Assembly: GCA_938048455.1 (NCBI GenBank)
Contig: CALIUY010000058.1
Coordinates: 1 to 35,284 of the forward strand
Reading direction: 5' to 3'
Origin: an uncultured Desulfobacterales bacterium
GTDB taxonomy: Bacteria > Desulfobacterota > Desulfobacteria > Desulfobacterales > SpSt-501
Length of the DNA: 35,284 bases
Every line of letters starts with the position of its first letter. Position 1 is the first letter of the stretch. A program made the translations under genes and the position numbers. Shown in pieces: positions 7,290-19,657 of this stretch. Under the pieces are notes generated by a model, which ran no database searches, had not been told where the DNA came from, and worked only from the letters and a program-made list of their open reading frames with translations.

Positions 7290-8636
7290 ATGAAAACCAC
7301 CCCCGGGGAGATCGAGCTTCGCCACCACGAGTTGATTCTCGACAGCATTCAGGAAGGGGTGTTCACGGTCGACCTGAATTGGCGCATCACCTCCTTCAAC
7401 CGTGCCGCCCAAGAGATCACCGGGGTGCCGCGGGCCGAAGCGTTGGGGCGGCGCTGCTTCGAGGTCTTCCGCGCCGACATCTGCGAAACCGGCTGCATGC
7501 TGCGCCGCACGATCGCCAGCGGCACCCCCCTGGCCAACGCCCTGGTCCACATCTACCGCGCCGACAAAAGGCGCATCCCCATCCGCATCAGCACCGCCCT
7601 GCTGCGCGACCCCTCCGGCCGCCCCGTCGGCGGGGTCGAGACGTTCCAGGACATGAGCGCCCTCCAAGAGCTGCAACGAACCTTGAGACGGCAATACCGC
7701 TTCGAGGACATCGTCAGCAAGAACCCGCGCATGCACAAGATCTTCGCCATGCTCCCCCAGGTGGCCGCAAGCGGGAGCACGGTCCTGATCGAAGGAGCGA
7801 GCGGCACGGGCAAGGAGCTTGTGGCGCGGGCGATCCACCACCACAGCCCGCAGCGCGAGGGGCCCTTCGTGGCCGTGAACTGCGGTGCGCTTCCCGAGAC
7901 GCTGATCGAGGCCGAGCTGTTCGGTTACACGGCGGGGGCCTTCACCGACGCGCGGCGGGACAAGCCGGGCCGTTTCGCGCTCGCCCGGGACGGAACGATC
8001 TTTCTGGACGAGATCGGCGACATTTCCCCCGCCCTCCAGGTGCGGCTGCTGCGGGTGCTGCAAGAGCGCACTTACGAGCCGCTCGGCTCGGGAAAGCCCG
8101 TCCCGACGAACGCGCGGGTGATCGCCGCCACGCACCGCGACTTAAGGCGGCTCGTCCGCGAGGAAAAGTTCCGGGAGGATCTCTATTTTCGCGTCAATGT
8201 CTTCCGGATCAGCCTGCCGCCGCTCGCCGAACGCCGCGAGGACATCCCGCTTCTTGTCGAGCATTTCATCGAGCGCTTCAATCTCCTGCGGGGCCGGTCC
8301 GTGGTCGGGGTTTCCCGCGAGGCGATGGAGGTCCTCCTGCACCACGAATGGCCTGGAAACGTGCGCGAGCTCGAAAACGCGATCGAGCACGCCTTCGTTC
8401 TCTGCCGCAAGGACACGATCGGCCTCGAGGACCTCCCGGAGCACCTGCAATCCTCTCCCCCCCCGTGCCGCGCGGCGGCAGCCTCCAACCTGCGGGAAAT
8501 CGAACGGACGGCGATCCTTCAGGCCCTCGAGCGCGCGGGCGGCCGCGCGCTCGGGATCGACAAGAATACGCTTCGCCGCAAAATGATCCGCCTCGGCCTG
8601 CGGCCGCCGCCCCGGAGACCGGATCGCCCCTCTTGA
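7290..8636 (+). CDS. PAS-AAA+ sigma-54-dependent transcriptional activator
   Basis: A 448-aa protein. A PAS domain occupies residues ~10-125 and contains three Cys (C56, C65, C69) that could sense redox or bind a metal. The AAA+ core spans ~143-370: Walker A GASGTGKE (169-176), the sigma-54 contact loop GAFTDA (216-221) and Walker [10 protein letters not shown] (236-244). A Fis-type helix-turn-helix should follow at ~400-440. There the sequence passes directly from ERAGG to RALGIDKNT, about six residues shorter than the usual family helix. The gene is divergent from the NifX-like gene and is the likely activator of the promoter at 6436-6450. ATG 7290 has only a weak AGG ribosome site. Confidence 0.92.
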   Translation: MKTTPGEIELRHHELILDSIQEGVFTVDLNWRITSFNRAAQEITGVPRAEALGRRCFEVFRADICETGCMLRRTIASGTPLANALVHIYRADKRRIPIRISTALLRDPSGRPVGGVETFQDMSALQELQRTLRRQYRFEDIVSKNPRMHKIFAMLPQVAASGSTVLIEGASGTGKELVARAIHHHSPQREGPFVAVNCGALPETLIEAELFGYTAGAFTDARRDKPGRFALARDGTIFLDEIGDISPALQVRLLRVLQERTYEPLGSGKPVPTNARVIAATHRDLRRLVREEKFREDLYFRVNVFRISLPPLAERREDIPLLVEHFIERFNLLRGRSVVGVSREAMEVLLHHEWPGNVRELENAIEHAFVLCRKDTIGLEDLPEHLQSSPPPCRAAAASNLREIERTAILQALERAGGRALGIDKNTLRRKMIRLGLRPPPRRPDRPS

Positions 8637-8657
8637 CCGGCGGCAGGGTCCGGGGAT

Positions 8658-11890
<3,233 letters not shown>

Positions 11891-11894
<4 letters not shown>

Positions 11895-13033
11895 GAGGGC
11901 TGCTCCACGCGCATGCCGTCGATCAACCCCGCCGGAGGAGCGACTACGTATCGCACGTCCTCGGTTAGACCCGAGAGAACGACCGCCCGGTCTTCTCCGA
12001 GAGGCGCGATGCGGACGAGGCGGAACCGGGCGATTCCGGAGTCGTCGAGCACGAAGAGGCCGGTCAGCTGCCCCTGACGCACGAGCGCGGTCGCCGGGAC
12101 GACGATCCGCGGCGCTTCGCCCAGGGGGATGGCGACCCGGACGTAGGCGCCGGGACGAAGCGCCGCCTCCCGCGGCAGGCGGATCTTGAGCAGCACCGTG
12201 CGGCTGGAAGGATCCGCGGTGGGGGAGGCGTGCTCGATCACACCGCGATGGTTCTTTCCCTCCGCCTCCACGCGCACGGCCGTCCCGGGCAGGGCGGCGG
12301 CCGCCGCCGACTCGGGGGCGTGCACCTCGACCCGAAGGCCGCCTTCTTTCTCCAACCGCAGAAGCGGCCTTCCCGGGGCGGCGTGTTCGCCCGGCTCGAC
12401 CAGCCGGGCGGCGACAAGAGCGTCGTAAGGAGCCCTCAGATGCGTGTCGGCCGCCGCGGCCCGGGCCTGGGCGAGCGCCGCCTCGGCCCGATCCACTCCC
12501 GCGGCGGCGGCGGCGGCGGCCGCCGCGGCCCGGCGCCGCTCGGCTTCGGCCTGCTGTCGGCGCGCTTCGACTTCGTCGTATTCCTGGCGGCTCGTCGCCT
12601 CCTTCTCAAAAAGCTCGCGGTAGCGCTTGCCGGTCGCCTCAGCGAGTGCGGCCGCACTGGCGGCGGCGTCGCGTCCGGCCCGGGCGGCCTCGGCCGCCCG
12701 GCGCGCCGCGGCGAGCGCCGCCTCGGCCTCGCGCAACCGGGCATCGGCCTGCCGGGGGTCGACGACCACGAGCACATCCCCCGCCCTCACCCGATCCCCC
12801 TCGCGCACCCGGACCTCGGTCACGGCGCCTGGGGTTTTCGCCGCGATCAGGCTGGAGACCTCGGACTGCACGGTCCCGGGGACCTCGATCTCGATCGGCG
12901 AGGCCACGGCCCGGGCCACCGCGACGGACGCGCGGACGGCCGCCGGTTTTCCCTCCGTGCGGCCGGGCTCGATGCGCTCGCCGCAGCCCAAGACACAGAG
13001 CATCCCCCCCAGCAGACCCGCGAGGATTTTCAT
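11891..13033 (-). CDS. RND efflux periplasmic adaptor (HlyD/AcrA family), lipoprotein
   Basis: A 380-aa membrane-fusion protein. The N-terminus is a lipoprotein signal with lipobox VLGC (Cys17). Lipoyl-like halves flank a long Ala/Arg/Glu-rich coiled-coil hairpin at ~95-190, and beta-barrel and membrane-proximal regions follow. It bridges the inner-membrane RND pump and the outer-membrane channel. It overlaps the upstream TolC gene and the downstream pump gene by 4 nt each, so the three should be made in fixed ratio. The Ala-rich hairpin is strongly GC-biased, which explains the long antisense frames here. Confidence 0.95.
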
Positions 13034-14451
13034 CGAACCTCCGCGCCGGACGGTTTTGCGCCTCTTTCGCCTTCGATCTCCGCCGCCCCGAGCACTCCGG
13101 AGGCGCGCTCGAGTTCGACCCGGCCGAGCACGAGATCATGGCGCGCCTGGAAGAGCAGACGCCGGGCGTCCTGGAGGGCCGCCTCGGCCGAGAGCAGATC
13201 GACCATGGTGACGAGGCCCGCGGCGTAGCGCTCGGCCGTGATCCGGAGCGCCTCCTCGGCCTCGGAAACCGCCGCCGCCGCGACCCCGATGCGCCGGGCG
13301 GCGCTCTCGGCCGCGTTGTGCGCGCGGCGGACCTCGAGCAGGACCCGGTCCTCGATCCGCCGTCTCTCGGCCTGAACCTGACGCAGCCGGGCGTGCGCTT
13401 CGCCGACGGAGGCCGAGACGGCAAAACCCGAAAACAGGGGCAGCTGGACGAGGGCGCCGAAGGCGTAATGTTCCCCCGAGCCCTCGAAGTTCTCGGAATG
13501 GACGGCGACGTCGCCCACGAGATCGAGCCGCGGGAGATGCCCCGCGCGGGAGCGTTCCACACGCTCCCGGGCCATCTCCTCCAGCAGGGCCATTTCCTCG
13601 AGATCGGCCCGGTGGGTCCGGGCCCGGACCAGCCAGTCTTCCAGCGGCTCCGCGCGGCGGCGGAGCCATACCGCGGCAAGTTCCGGCAACGAGTCGGCGG
13701 GCAGGGCCGGCATCTCCCGCCGCAGCCCCATGGCCGCGGCCAGGGCGGCGCGCGCCGTTTCGATACGGCTGGCGGCGTCGAGCCGCTGCTGCTCGAGATC
13801 GGCCGCCCGCACCCGTGCGCGCAGAAGGTCGGACTTCACGGAAATCCCGGCGGCATGACGGTTCTCGGCCAGACGTGCGTGGGCGTGCGCCGCCGCCAGA
13901 GCGGCCTCGACGACGGCGACCTGCTCGCGGGCAAGCAGCCAGCCGGCGTAGGCGGCGGTCACCTCGGCGATCACCGCCTGGCGGGTGCGCTCGAGCGCGA
14001 AATCCGCCGCCCGGCGGCCGAGGCCGGCCTCTTTCCAGGCATGCCGCGTCCGGCCGCCGTCGTAGAGCGTCCAGGAGGCACGCAGCGAGCCCCCGAAATC
14101 GGAAATCGCGCTCGGCCGGTTGAGGCGGTCGATGTCGAAGTCCGCGGCCGCAAAGCGTTCCTGATTGAGCTTGCTCGCGAAGACCTCCGGGGGGTGGGTG
14201 GTGCGGCGGAAGGATCCTTCGGCGTCGAGCCGCGGGAAAAACCCGGCCCGCTCGCGAGTGAGACCCTCCTCGGCGGCTTCGGCCCCGGCGCGCGCCGCAG
14301 CGATCGCCGGGTGATCGCGCAGGGCGATGGCGATGGCCCCCGAAAGCGAAAGCTCGGCTTCGCCCCCCTCGCCGGCCGCCGCCGGGAATCCGGCGCCAGA
14401 GAAGCCCCACGCGAGCATCAGCAAAGCGGCGAACGCCTTCTTCCTGACCAT
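13030..14451 (-). CDS. TolC-family outer-membrane efflux channel
   Basis: A 473-aa protein with a cleavable signal peptide (residues ~1-26, ending near PAAAG). The usual duplicated TolC structure follows: ALRDHPAIAAAR in the first repeat and, in the second half, RAHNAAESAARR and ALRITAERYAAGLVTMVDLL, the typical end-of-repeat motif. It forms the outer-membrane duct of the tripartite pump encoded just downstream (4-nt overlap). ATG 14451 is the start, with only a weak GGAA-type ribosome site. It is divergent from the IscU-like gene at 14710, leaving a 258-nt shared intergenic region. Confidence 0.93.
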   Translation of the reverse strand: MVRKKAFAALLMLAWGFSGAGFPAAAGEGGEAELSLSGAIAIALRDHPAIAAARAGAEAAEEGLTRERAGFFPRLDAEGSFRRTTHPPEVFASKLNQERFAAADFDIDRLNRPSAISDFGGSLRASWTLYDGGRTRHAWKEAGLGRRAADFALERTRQAVIAEVTAAYAGWLLAREQVAVVEAALAAAHAHARLAENRHAAGISVKSDLLRARVRAADLEQQRLDAASRIETARAALAAAMGLRREMPALPADSLPELAAVWLRRRAEPLEDWLVRARTHRADLEEMALLEEMARERVERSRAGHLPRLDLVGDVAVHSENFEGSGEHYAFGALVQLPLFSGFAVSASVGEAHARLRQVQAERRRIEDRVLLEVRRAHNAAESAARRIGVAAAAVSEAEEALRITAERYAAGLVTMVDLLSAEAALQDARRLLFQARHDLVLGRVELERASGVLGAAEIEGERGAKPSGAEVR

Positions 14452-14709
14452 GCCGCACGTTCCGGAGAATCGATGTTTTCCTCTTATCCGATCAGCGGGC
14501 GGGGATCAACCGTCCCGGCGCCCGGCTCTGATTTGAAAGGAGACGCGGATTGAAGGAGGCTTCGCTCTTCGGCCGCCCGCCGTCTCCCGCGGGGATCGTC
14601 TGCGGCGGGCTTGCCGATCCGCAGGATCCATTGTAAGGAATCGCCCCGCGACCGACCGGCGCCCAAAGAGCCGGAGGATCGATCTCCGAATGCGAAGAGG
14701 GCCGTGGCC

Positions 14710-15180
14710 ATGAAAAAGGAGCCTTTCGATTTCTTCCGGGATCACGCGGACGTTTTTCTGGAGATGGCTTTTCGCGCCGATCGGATGGAACCCCTCGAGA
14801 ACCCGGACGCGGAGGGGCGCAACCGGGGGCAATGCGGCGATACGGCGACGATCCGGCTCCAAACCGAGGGGGAAAGGATCCTGCGGGTCGGCCTGCGGGT
14901 CGAGGGCTGTTTGCACACGGTCGCCTGCACGAACGCCGTGGCCGAACTCGTGGAGGGAAAGCCGATCGCGCAGGCCTGGAAGCTCAGCGCCGAGGACGTG
15001 ATCGCTTTTCTGAAGACCCTGCCGCCGGCGCACCACCACTGCGCGGAGCTCGCCGTGGGAGCGCTCTATCGTGCGCTCGCCGACCTTCAGTCCCGGCGGC
15101 GCGAGCCCTGGAAGCGCCCCTACCGCCGCGGCCCGCAGGAACCCGGGAGTTCGTCTCCGCCGGGAAGCGAGGCGGCATAA
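14710..15180 (+). CDS. Stand-alone IscU/NifU-N-like iron-sulfur scaffold protein
   Basis: A 156-aa protein. The three cluster-ligand Cys of the IscU fold are present: C42 in QCGD, C67 in VEGCLHT and C111 in HHHCAEL, in the normal order and spacing. The family assembles Fe-S clusters transiently and passes them to targets. No cysteine desulfurase or other isc/suf gene is adjacent, so this is an orphan scaffold. The start is ATG 14710, with AGAGG 9 nt upstream; the in-frame extension to 14611 is Arg/Pro-rich and probably untranslated. The C-terminal ~25 residues are a Pro/Ser/Gly tail beyond the fold and overlap by 61 nt the 3' end of the convergent glcF gene. Confidence 0.8.
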   Translation: MKKEPFDFFRDHADVFLEMAFRADRMEPLENPDAEGRNRGQCGDTATIRLQTEGERILRVGLRVEGCLHTVACTNAVAELVEGKPIAQAWKLSAEDVIAFLKTLPPAHHHCAELAVGALYRALADLQSRRREPWKRPYRRGPQEPGSSSPPGSEAA

Positions 15181-16445
15181 AGCTCGACGGGGTGGCGCAC
15201 GGCGATGGTATCGCCCGCCTGCGAGAGCATATCCGCAATCTGCAGCATGCAGGCCGGGCATCCGGTCGCCACCACCTCGCAGCCGGTCGCGGCGATGCGC
15301 TCGCGCTTCAGCCGCCCGATGGCCTTCGAGAGTTCGTAGTGCGCGAGGTTGAAGCTTCCCCCCATGCCGCAGCAGTCGTCGGGGGCCTCCATTTCCCGGA
15401 GGGTCCAGCCGCCCGCGGCGCCGATGAGCTCCCGCGGCTCCCGGAAGACCCCCAGCGACTTCTTGAGATGGCAAGGGTCGTGCACGGTGACGACGCGGCC
15501 CGCCCCGCCCGCCTTCCCTTCCGCCGCCGCGCCCCGGTACCGCACGAGGAACTGGGAGATGTCCATCGTCTTCTCCGCAACGGCGCGGGCGCGGGGGAGA
15601 TGCTTCTCCTCGCAGAGGGTCGGCCAGAGTTTTTTCAGGGTCGAGGTGCAGGTCGCGCAACAGGTGACGAGCGCGTCGAAACGCTCGGGGTCGAAGAGCT
15701 CGAGGTTCAAGCCGACCAGCCGATGGAACGTCTCGAGGTCCCCCCCGGAAAGGGCCGGGATCCCGCAGCAGCCCTGCCCGGGGGGGAGAAAGACCCCCGC
15801 TCCGTGGTGCTCGAGCGCGCGCAGCGCCGCCTCGGCGACCGTGGGGAAGATCTTATCGATCAGGCAGCCGGTGAAGAAGGCGACGCGCGGCCCGGAGCCG
15901 CGGGGGTGTGTTTCCCGCGAGGGGCAGCGGCGATGGAAGGGGACGGCGGCAAGCGGCCGAAAATGCCTTCCGGCAAGCAGCGGCGTCTGAATGCGGCTGC
16001 AGGAGGTGCCCACGACCTCGTTCACCGGCCGGGCGAGGAGCCGCTGGAACACGGAGGCAAACTCGAGGGCCCGATCCAGGACCCGAGGGTGGGCGAGCAG
16101 GCGGCGGAAGATCGCCTTTTTCACCGGCGAAAGGCCGAGGTAGCCGGCGAGAATCGCCCGTGCCTTGAGAAAGATGCCGAGCACGTTCACCCCGCTCGGG
16201 CAGTTGGCGGCGCAGCTGCCGCAGAGGAGGCATCGTTCCAGGCGGTCGCGGACGCCCTCGGGGTCGTCGAGCATCGCCTGCAGCAGGCCGTCGAGCAGGG
16301 CGAGTTTGCCGCGGGCGACATCGGCCTCACGGCCGGTCCGGGCGAAGACGGGGCAGACGGCCTGGCACATGCCGCAGCGCATGCAGACGACGAGTTCCTC
16401 TTCCAGCCGGCGCAGGAGGTGGCGCAACGCCGCGAGGTCGGCCAT
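15120..16445 (-). CDS. glcF: Glycolate/2-hydroxyacid oxidase iron-sulfur subunit (GlcF-like)
   Basis: A 441-aa protein. Two [4Fe-4S] ferredoxin motifs lie at the N-terminus (Cys 21/24/27/31 and 72/75/78/82). Two CCG-type cysteine-rich domains follow (GQGCCGIPA, HDPCHLKKS, DDCCGMGGS), the signature of the GlcF/LldE/HdrB group. It passes electrons from the flavoprotein GlcD to the membrane quinone pool. It is 39 nt downstream of glcD. The substrate could be glycolate, D-lactate or another 2-hydroxyacid; sequence alone does not decide. Confidence 0.9.
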   Translation of the reverse strand: MADLAALRHLLRRLEEELVVCMRCGMCQAVCPVFARTGREADVARGKLALLDGLLQAMLDDPEGVRDRLERCLLCGSCAANCPSGVNVLGIFLKARAILAGYLGLSPVKKAIFRRLLAHPRVLDRALEFASVFQRLLARPVNEVVGTSCSRIQTPLLAGRHFRPLAAVPFHRRCPSRETHPRGSGPRVAFFTGCLIDKIFPTVAEAALRALEHHGAGVFLPPGQGCCGIPALSGGDLETFHRLVGLNLELFDPERFDALVTCCATCTSTLKKLWPTLCEEKHLPRARAVAEKTMDISQFLVRYRGAAAEGKAGGAGRVVTVHDPCHLKKSLGVFREPRELIGAAGGWTLREMEAPDDCCGMGGSFNLAHYELSKAIGRLKRERIAATGCEVVATGCPACMLQIADMLSQAGDTIAVRHPVELYAASLPGGDELPGSCGPRR

Positions 16446-16484
16446 GACGTGGGGTTCCTTCCGCAGGGATCCGGCCGGACGCGT

Positions 16485-17873
16485 TCAGGCCGGGGCCGGG
16501 ATGATCTTCCCGGGGTTCAGGATGTTGCCGGGGTCAAGCGCTTTCTTGATGCGCTGCGAGTAGAGGATCGTGGCCGCGGTCGTCTCGCGGTCGAGGAAGC
16601 AGGCCTTGGCGATCCCCGTGCCGTGCTCCCCGGAGAGGGTCCCGCCGAGGGCCAGCGCCCGGTCGAAGATGGCAGCGATCGCCCGCTCGACGCGCTCCCA
16701 CTCCTCGCGGTCGCGCTTGTCGGTGAGGATGGTCGGGTGGAGATTGCCGTCGCCCGCATGCCCGAAGGTGCCGATCGACAGGCGATATTCGCGGGCGATT
16801 TCCCCGATCGCCCGCACCATCTCGGGGATGCGGCTGCGCGGGACGGTGGCGTCCTCGAGGACGAGGGTGGGTTTGAGCTTGGCGAGCGCGGAGAGGGCGC
16901 TTCTGCGGGCCTCCCAGACCTTGGTGCGCTCGGCCGCATCGCGGGCGACGCGAAGGGACTTCGCGCCGTGGCGGCGGCAGAGTTCCTCCACGCGCGCGGC
17001 GTCCTCGGCCACCTGGGCGGGATGACCGTCGACTTCGATCAGGAGCATGGCGGCCGCCTCGACCGGAAGCCCCGCGTGGCTGTAATCCTCGATCGCGCGG
17101 ATCGTGAAGTTGTCCATGAACTCGAGGGTCGCCGGCACGATGCGGGCGGCGATGATCGCGGCGACCGTCTCCGAGGCGCCCTCCGGGCGGTCGAAGACGG
17201 CCATCATCGCCTGCTGCGCGGCGGGGAGCGGAATCAGCTTGAGCGTGATGCGGTGGAAGACCCCGAGGGTTCCCTCCGAGCCGACGAGCAGACCGGCCAG
17301 GTTGTAGCCGGTCGCGCATTTCACGGTGCGCGAGCCGGTCCGGATCGTCTCGCCGCGGGCGTCGAAGAACTCGAGCCCCATCACGTAGTCGCGCGTGACC
17401 CCGTACTTCAGGCCCCGCAGGCCGCCCGCGTTTTCGGCCACGTTTCCCCCCAAGGTGGAGACGGCCTGGCTGCCGGGGTCCGGCGGGTAGAACAGGCCGC
17501 GCGCCTGGACGGCGGCGGCGAATCGGGCCGTGACCACACCGGGTTCGACCACGGCGTAGAGATCCTCTTCGTGCAGTTCGAGAATGCGGTTCAGGCCGTT
17601 GGTGACGATCACCACCCCTCCGGGGAGCGGGACGGTTCCGCCGCTCAGGTTGGTCCCCGCCCCGCGCACGGTCAGGGGAAGCCCGTTTTCGCCGCACAAG
17701 CGCACGGCGGCGGCAAGCGCCTCGCCCGAGGTCGGCCGGACCACGAGGCCGGGAAGGACCGGCTCGAGGGGAGCGGCGTCGTAGGCGTAGGTCAGCCGGT
17801 CGGCTGCCGCCGCCAGGACGGCTTCCTTTCCCAGCTTGGCCTCGAATTCGCGGATCAGCGACTGCGGGATCAC
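16485..17873 (-). CDS. glcD: FAD-linked glycolate/D-lactate oxidase subunit (GlcD-like)
   Basis: A 462-aa protein of normal GlcD length. The PCMH-type FAD domain shows VRPTSGEALAAAVRLC, GAGTNLSGG and DPGSQAVSTLGGNVAENAGG, and the C-terminal FAD-oxidase domain shows TFGHAGDGNLHP and LSGEHGTG. It oxidises a 2-hydroxyacid to the 2-oxoacid and delivers electrons to GlcF. The start is GTG 17873, with AAGGA about 8 nt upstream. It sits between the kinase-like gene (19-nt gap) and glcF, forming a three-gene operon. Confidence 0.93.
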   Translation of the reverse strand: MIPQSLIREFEAKLGKEAVLAAAADRLTYAYDAAPLEPVLPGLVVRPTSGEALAAAVRLCGENGLPLTVRGAGTNLSGGTVPLPGGVVIVTNGLNRILELHEEDLYAVVEPGVVTARFAAAVQARGLFYPPDPGSQAVSTLGGNVAENAGGLRGLKYGVTRDYVMGLEFFDARGETIRTGSRTVKCATGYNLAGLLVGSEGTLGVFHRITLKLIPLPAAQQAMMAVFDRPEGASETVAAIIAARIVPATLEFMDNFTIRAIEDYSHAGLPVEAAAMLLIEVDGHPAQVAEDAARVEELCRRHGAKSLRVARDAAERTKVWEARRSALSALAKLKPTLVLEDATVPRSRIPEMVRAIGEIAREYRLSIGTFGHAGDGNLHPTILTDKRDREEWERVERAIAAIFDRALALGGTLSGEHGTGIAKACFLDRETTAATILYSQRIKKALDPGNILNPGKIIPAPA

Positions 17874-17892
17874 GGGACGGTCCTTTCCGGCG

Positions 17893-18705
17893 TCAGAGGG
17901 GGTGGTCGAAGGTGACCTGAACGTTCTCGGCCCCCGCGAGGGCGGCGAGCGCCTGCACCTTCTCCACGATTTTCGGTTTCTCCTGGAGCAGGGTGTGCAC
18001 GGAGAAGCCGGTCACGATGTGCACGCGGGCCAGGCCCCGCTCCACGGTCACCGTGAAGCGCGGGAACTCCTCGATCAGGTAGGATTCGACCTGAGCTTCG
18101 AGCACACGGTCGTTGAGCAGCCGTTTCGCCTCGGGGGTCATCTGAAAGCAAGGCAGGGAGGCCGCCTCGGCGAGAAGACGGGCCGCATCCTCGACCTTCA
18201 TCGTCCCGATGTGCAACCAGAGATCATAGAGCGCCGGATCCGCCGGGTCCATGCCGTAGAGACTGAGCGCCCAGCGACGGCGTTCTTCGTCGTCGCGCAG
18301 CACCCGCTCGCGGGCTTTTTCCGCCGTCGTCTCCGAGGCGGCCATCTCTTCCCGGATGCGCTCTTCGAGGTCGGCGAAGACCCGGACTTTCAGGACGGCC
18401 GGAACGCCGCGCAGGAAAAAATGGCCGGCGTAGCCGTGATAGATCACGTTGTCCTTCTGCACTTCGCGCAGGAGCGCGGTACGGATGAAGGCGATGTACT
18501 TGCGCCGGTCACGGCCGAGGCGCTCGAGCAGCGTAGGCGCCTCCTCGATCGCGCGCACGAGGCGCAACTCCGGAATGTCGAAGATCTTCGAGGCCTCGAG
18601 CAGCACCTCGCGCGAAAGGCAGGTGTAGCCGAGCAGGCGCGCAGCCCGCTCGGCGACCTCGCTGCCGCGCCGATAGCAGCCCCGGGAAACGATGACGATG
18701 GCCAT
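17893..18705 (-). CDS. Cytidylate kinase-like family protein
   Basis: A 270-aa protein. The opening AIVIVSRG...RRGSEVAERAARLLGY matches the P-loop region of the cytidylate kinase-like (Cytidylate_kin2) family. The middle contains IYHGYAGHFFLRG and the Arg-rich lid DDEERRRWALSLYG. The last ~70 residues (TVTVERGLARVHIVTG) resemble a small BON-like module beyond the kinase fold. True CMP kinases are ~220 aa, so a different substrate or a regulatory role is likely. The start is ATG 18705 with AAAGGAGG upstream. It heads the operon with glcD and glcF. A TATAAG box at 18771-18766 could be its -10. Confidence 0.85.
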   Translation of the reverse strand: MAIVIVSRGCYRRGSEVAERAARLLGYTCLSREVLLEASKIFDIPELRLVRAIEEAPTLLERLGRDRRKYIAFIRTALLREVQKDNVIYHGYAGHFFLRGVPAVLKVRVFADLEERIREEMAASETTAEKARERVLRDDEERRRWALSLYGMDPADPALYDLWLHIGTMKVEDAARLLAEAASLPCFQMTPEAKRLLNDRVLEAQVESYLIEEFPRFTVTVERGLARVHIVTGFSVHTLLQEKPKIVEKVQALAALAGAENVQVTFDHPL

Positions 18706-18920
18706 CGCCGCCTCCTTTCTCGTGACCAAGGCTTCTCTCGGCCATTTTTTCGGGTTCGCTTTTTGCTTATACAGCAGCCGTGGGCTGTTTGGGAAGCCCC
18801 GAGAGCGGGTCGGGCAAGGTGAAAAAATTGCGCCGTCATGTAACCCGCAAAGATTTTCCCGGATCCTACCGACGGAGCCTCGGAGGCCCGTCTTCTTAGA
18901 GATGTTTCAAGGAGGATCCC

Positions 18921-19118
18921 ATGCCGATCTACGAGTACGAGTGCCGCACCTGCGGCAACGATTTCGAAAAGCTCCTCCTCTCCGCGGAAAGGGAGGAAGA
19001 GGTGACCTGCCCGTGCTGCGGCGGAAAAGACGTCCGCCGACGCATCAGCTGTGCAAGCACCCTCTCGGGAGGCGGCCGCGGCCTCTGCGACGGCTCCGGC
19101 GGCTCGCGTTTTTCCTGA
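18921..19118 (+). CDS. FmdB-family zinc-ribbon protein
   Basis: A 65-aa protein starting MPIYEYEC with CRTCG at ~10-14 and CPCCG at ~33-37, the FmdB/CxxC_CxxC_SSSS regulatory ribbon, followed by a Ser/Gly-rich tail. Such proteins bind Zn and accompany formamidase, FeS or metal genes, but their function is unproven. The start ATG 18921 has an AAGGAGG site. It is the first plus-strand gene of the metal island and is divergent from the kinase-glcDF operon across 215 nt. A paralog-like ribbon lies at 23496-23756. Confidence 0.9.
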   Translation: MPIYEYECRTCGNDFEKLLLSAEREEEVTCPCCGGKDVRRRISCASTLSGGGRGLCDGSGGSRFS

Positions 19119-19187
19119 GCCCGTTGAGCGCCTCTTCCGGCGGTCCGCCGGAACGACGACACCCCCTGCTCTCGGGAGAAACGGCTC

Positions 19188-19412
19188 ATGGCCACCTGTG
19201 ACCGCCATCCGGATCGCGAAACCCCCTTCCGCTGCCTGAAGCACGGGGTCTCGATGTGCGAGGATTGCCTCGCCTGCCGCGACCCCGAGCTCTACTGCAA
19301 ACACCGCTCGTCCTGCCCCATCTGGTTCATCGAAAAGCGCCGCAAGCGTATGAACCGGAAAGAGAAAGAATCCTCCGCCCCCCTGACTTCCCGGCGGCTT
19401 CCGATTTTTTAG
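19188..19412 (+). CDS. Small Cys/His-rich, B-box-like zinc-binding protein
   Basis: A 74-aa protein with a dense Cys/His pattern: CDRH, FRCLKH, MCEDCLACRD, YCKHR and SCP within the first 50 residues, fitting a B-box-like ribbon that holds one or two Zn ions. A basic tail follows (KRRKRMNRKEK). The start is ATG 19188 with GGGAG upstream. It lies 69 nt after the FmdB-like gene on the same strand. I do not know a function; RNA, DNA or protein binding are all possible. Confidence 0.7.
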   Translation: MATCDRHPDRETPFRCLKHGVSMCEDCLACRDPELYCKHRSSCPIWFIEKRRKRMNRKEKESSAPLTSRRLPIF

Positions 19413-19657
19413 GGCTAAAAGCGGAGAAAATCAGGCTCAGCGAAAACCAGGGCGGGTTCTCTTTTGGCTCCCCGGGCCGGCGCGGAGAAGGGCGCGGATA
19501 TCCGCCGCATGCCTCCCGCCAAGACAGGGATAGCCGAAGCCGCGCCCCTCCACCCGCCGCCGAGAACCGATCTTCCACCGCCTCGCTTGCAATCCCTATG
19601 GAAGCGATGAACATCGCCACGAGTGCAGTTTTAATGAAATCATGTGCATTAAAAGTA
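19413..19657. other. Intergenic stretch without a convincing gene
   Basis: GC-rich DNA between the Cys-rich protein and the first DUF134 gene, turning AT-rich from about 19630. A weak AACC/GGTT hairpin followed by CTCTTTT (~19445-19464) could end the upstream transcript. A 12-bp palindrome GCGGATATCCGC is at 19494-19505. No reading frame here has a ribosome site or recognisable protein. Confidence 0.5.

Noticed and set aside
8637-8657. Terminator between convergent activator and RND genes
   Set aside because: Only 21 nt and no stem followed by T residues.
14550-14636. 28-codon frame from TTG 14550 with AAAGGAG upstream
   Set aside because: A good ribosome site but no recognisable peptide; could be a leader peptide for the IscU-like gene, but the evidence is too thin.
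14832-17915. Long plus-strand open frame (1027 codons) opposite glcF and glcD
   Set aside because: Antisense to two well-recognised enzymes; no motif and biased composition.
19494-19505. 12-bp palindrome GCGGATATCCGC
   Set aside because: Isolated, far from a promoter and short enough to occur by chance in GC-rich DNA.
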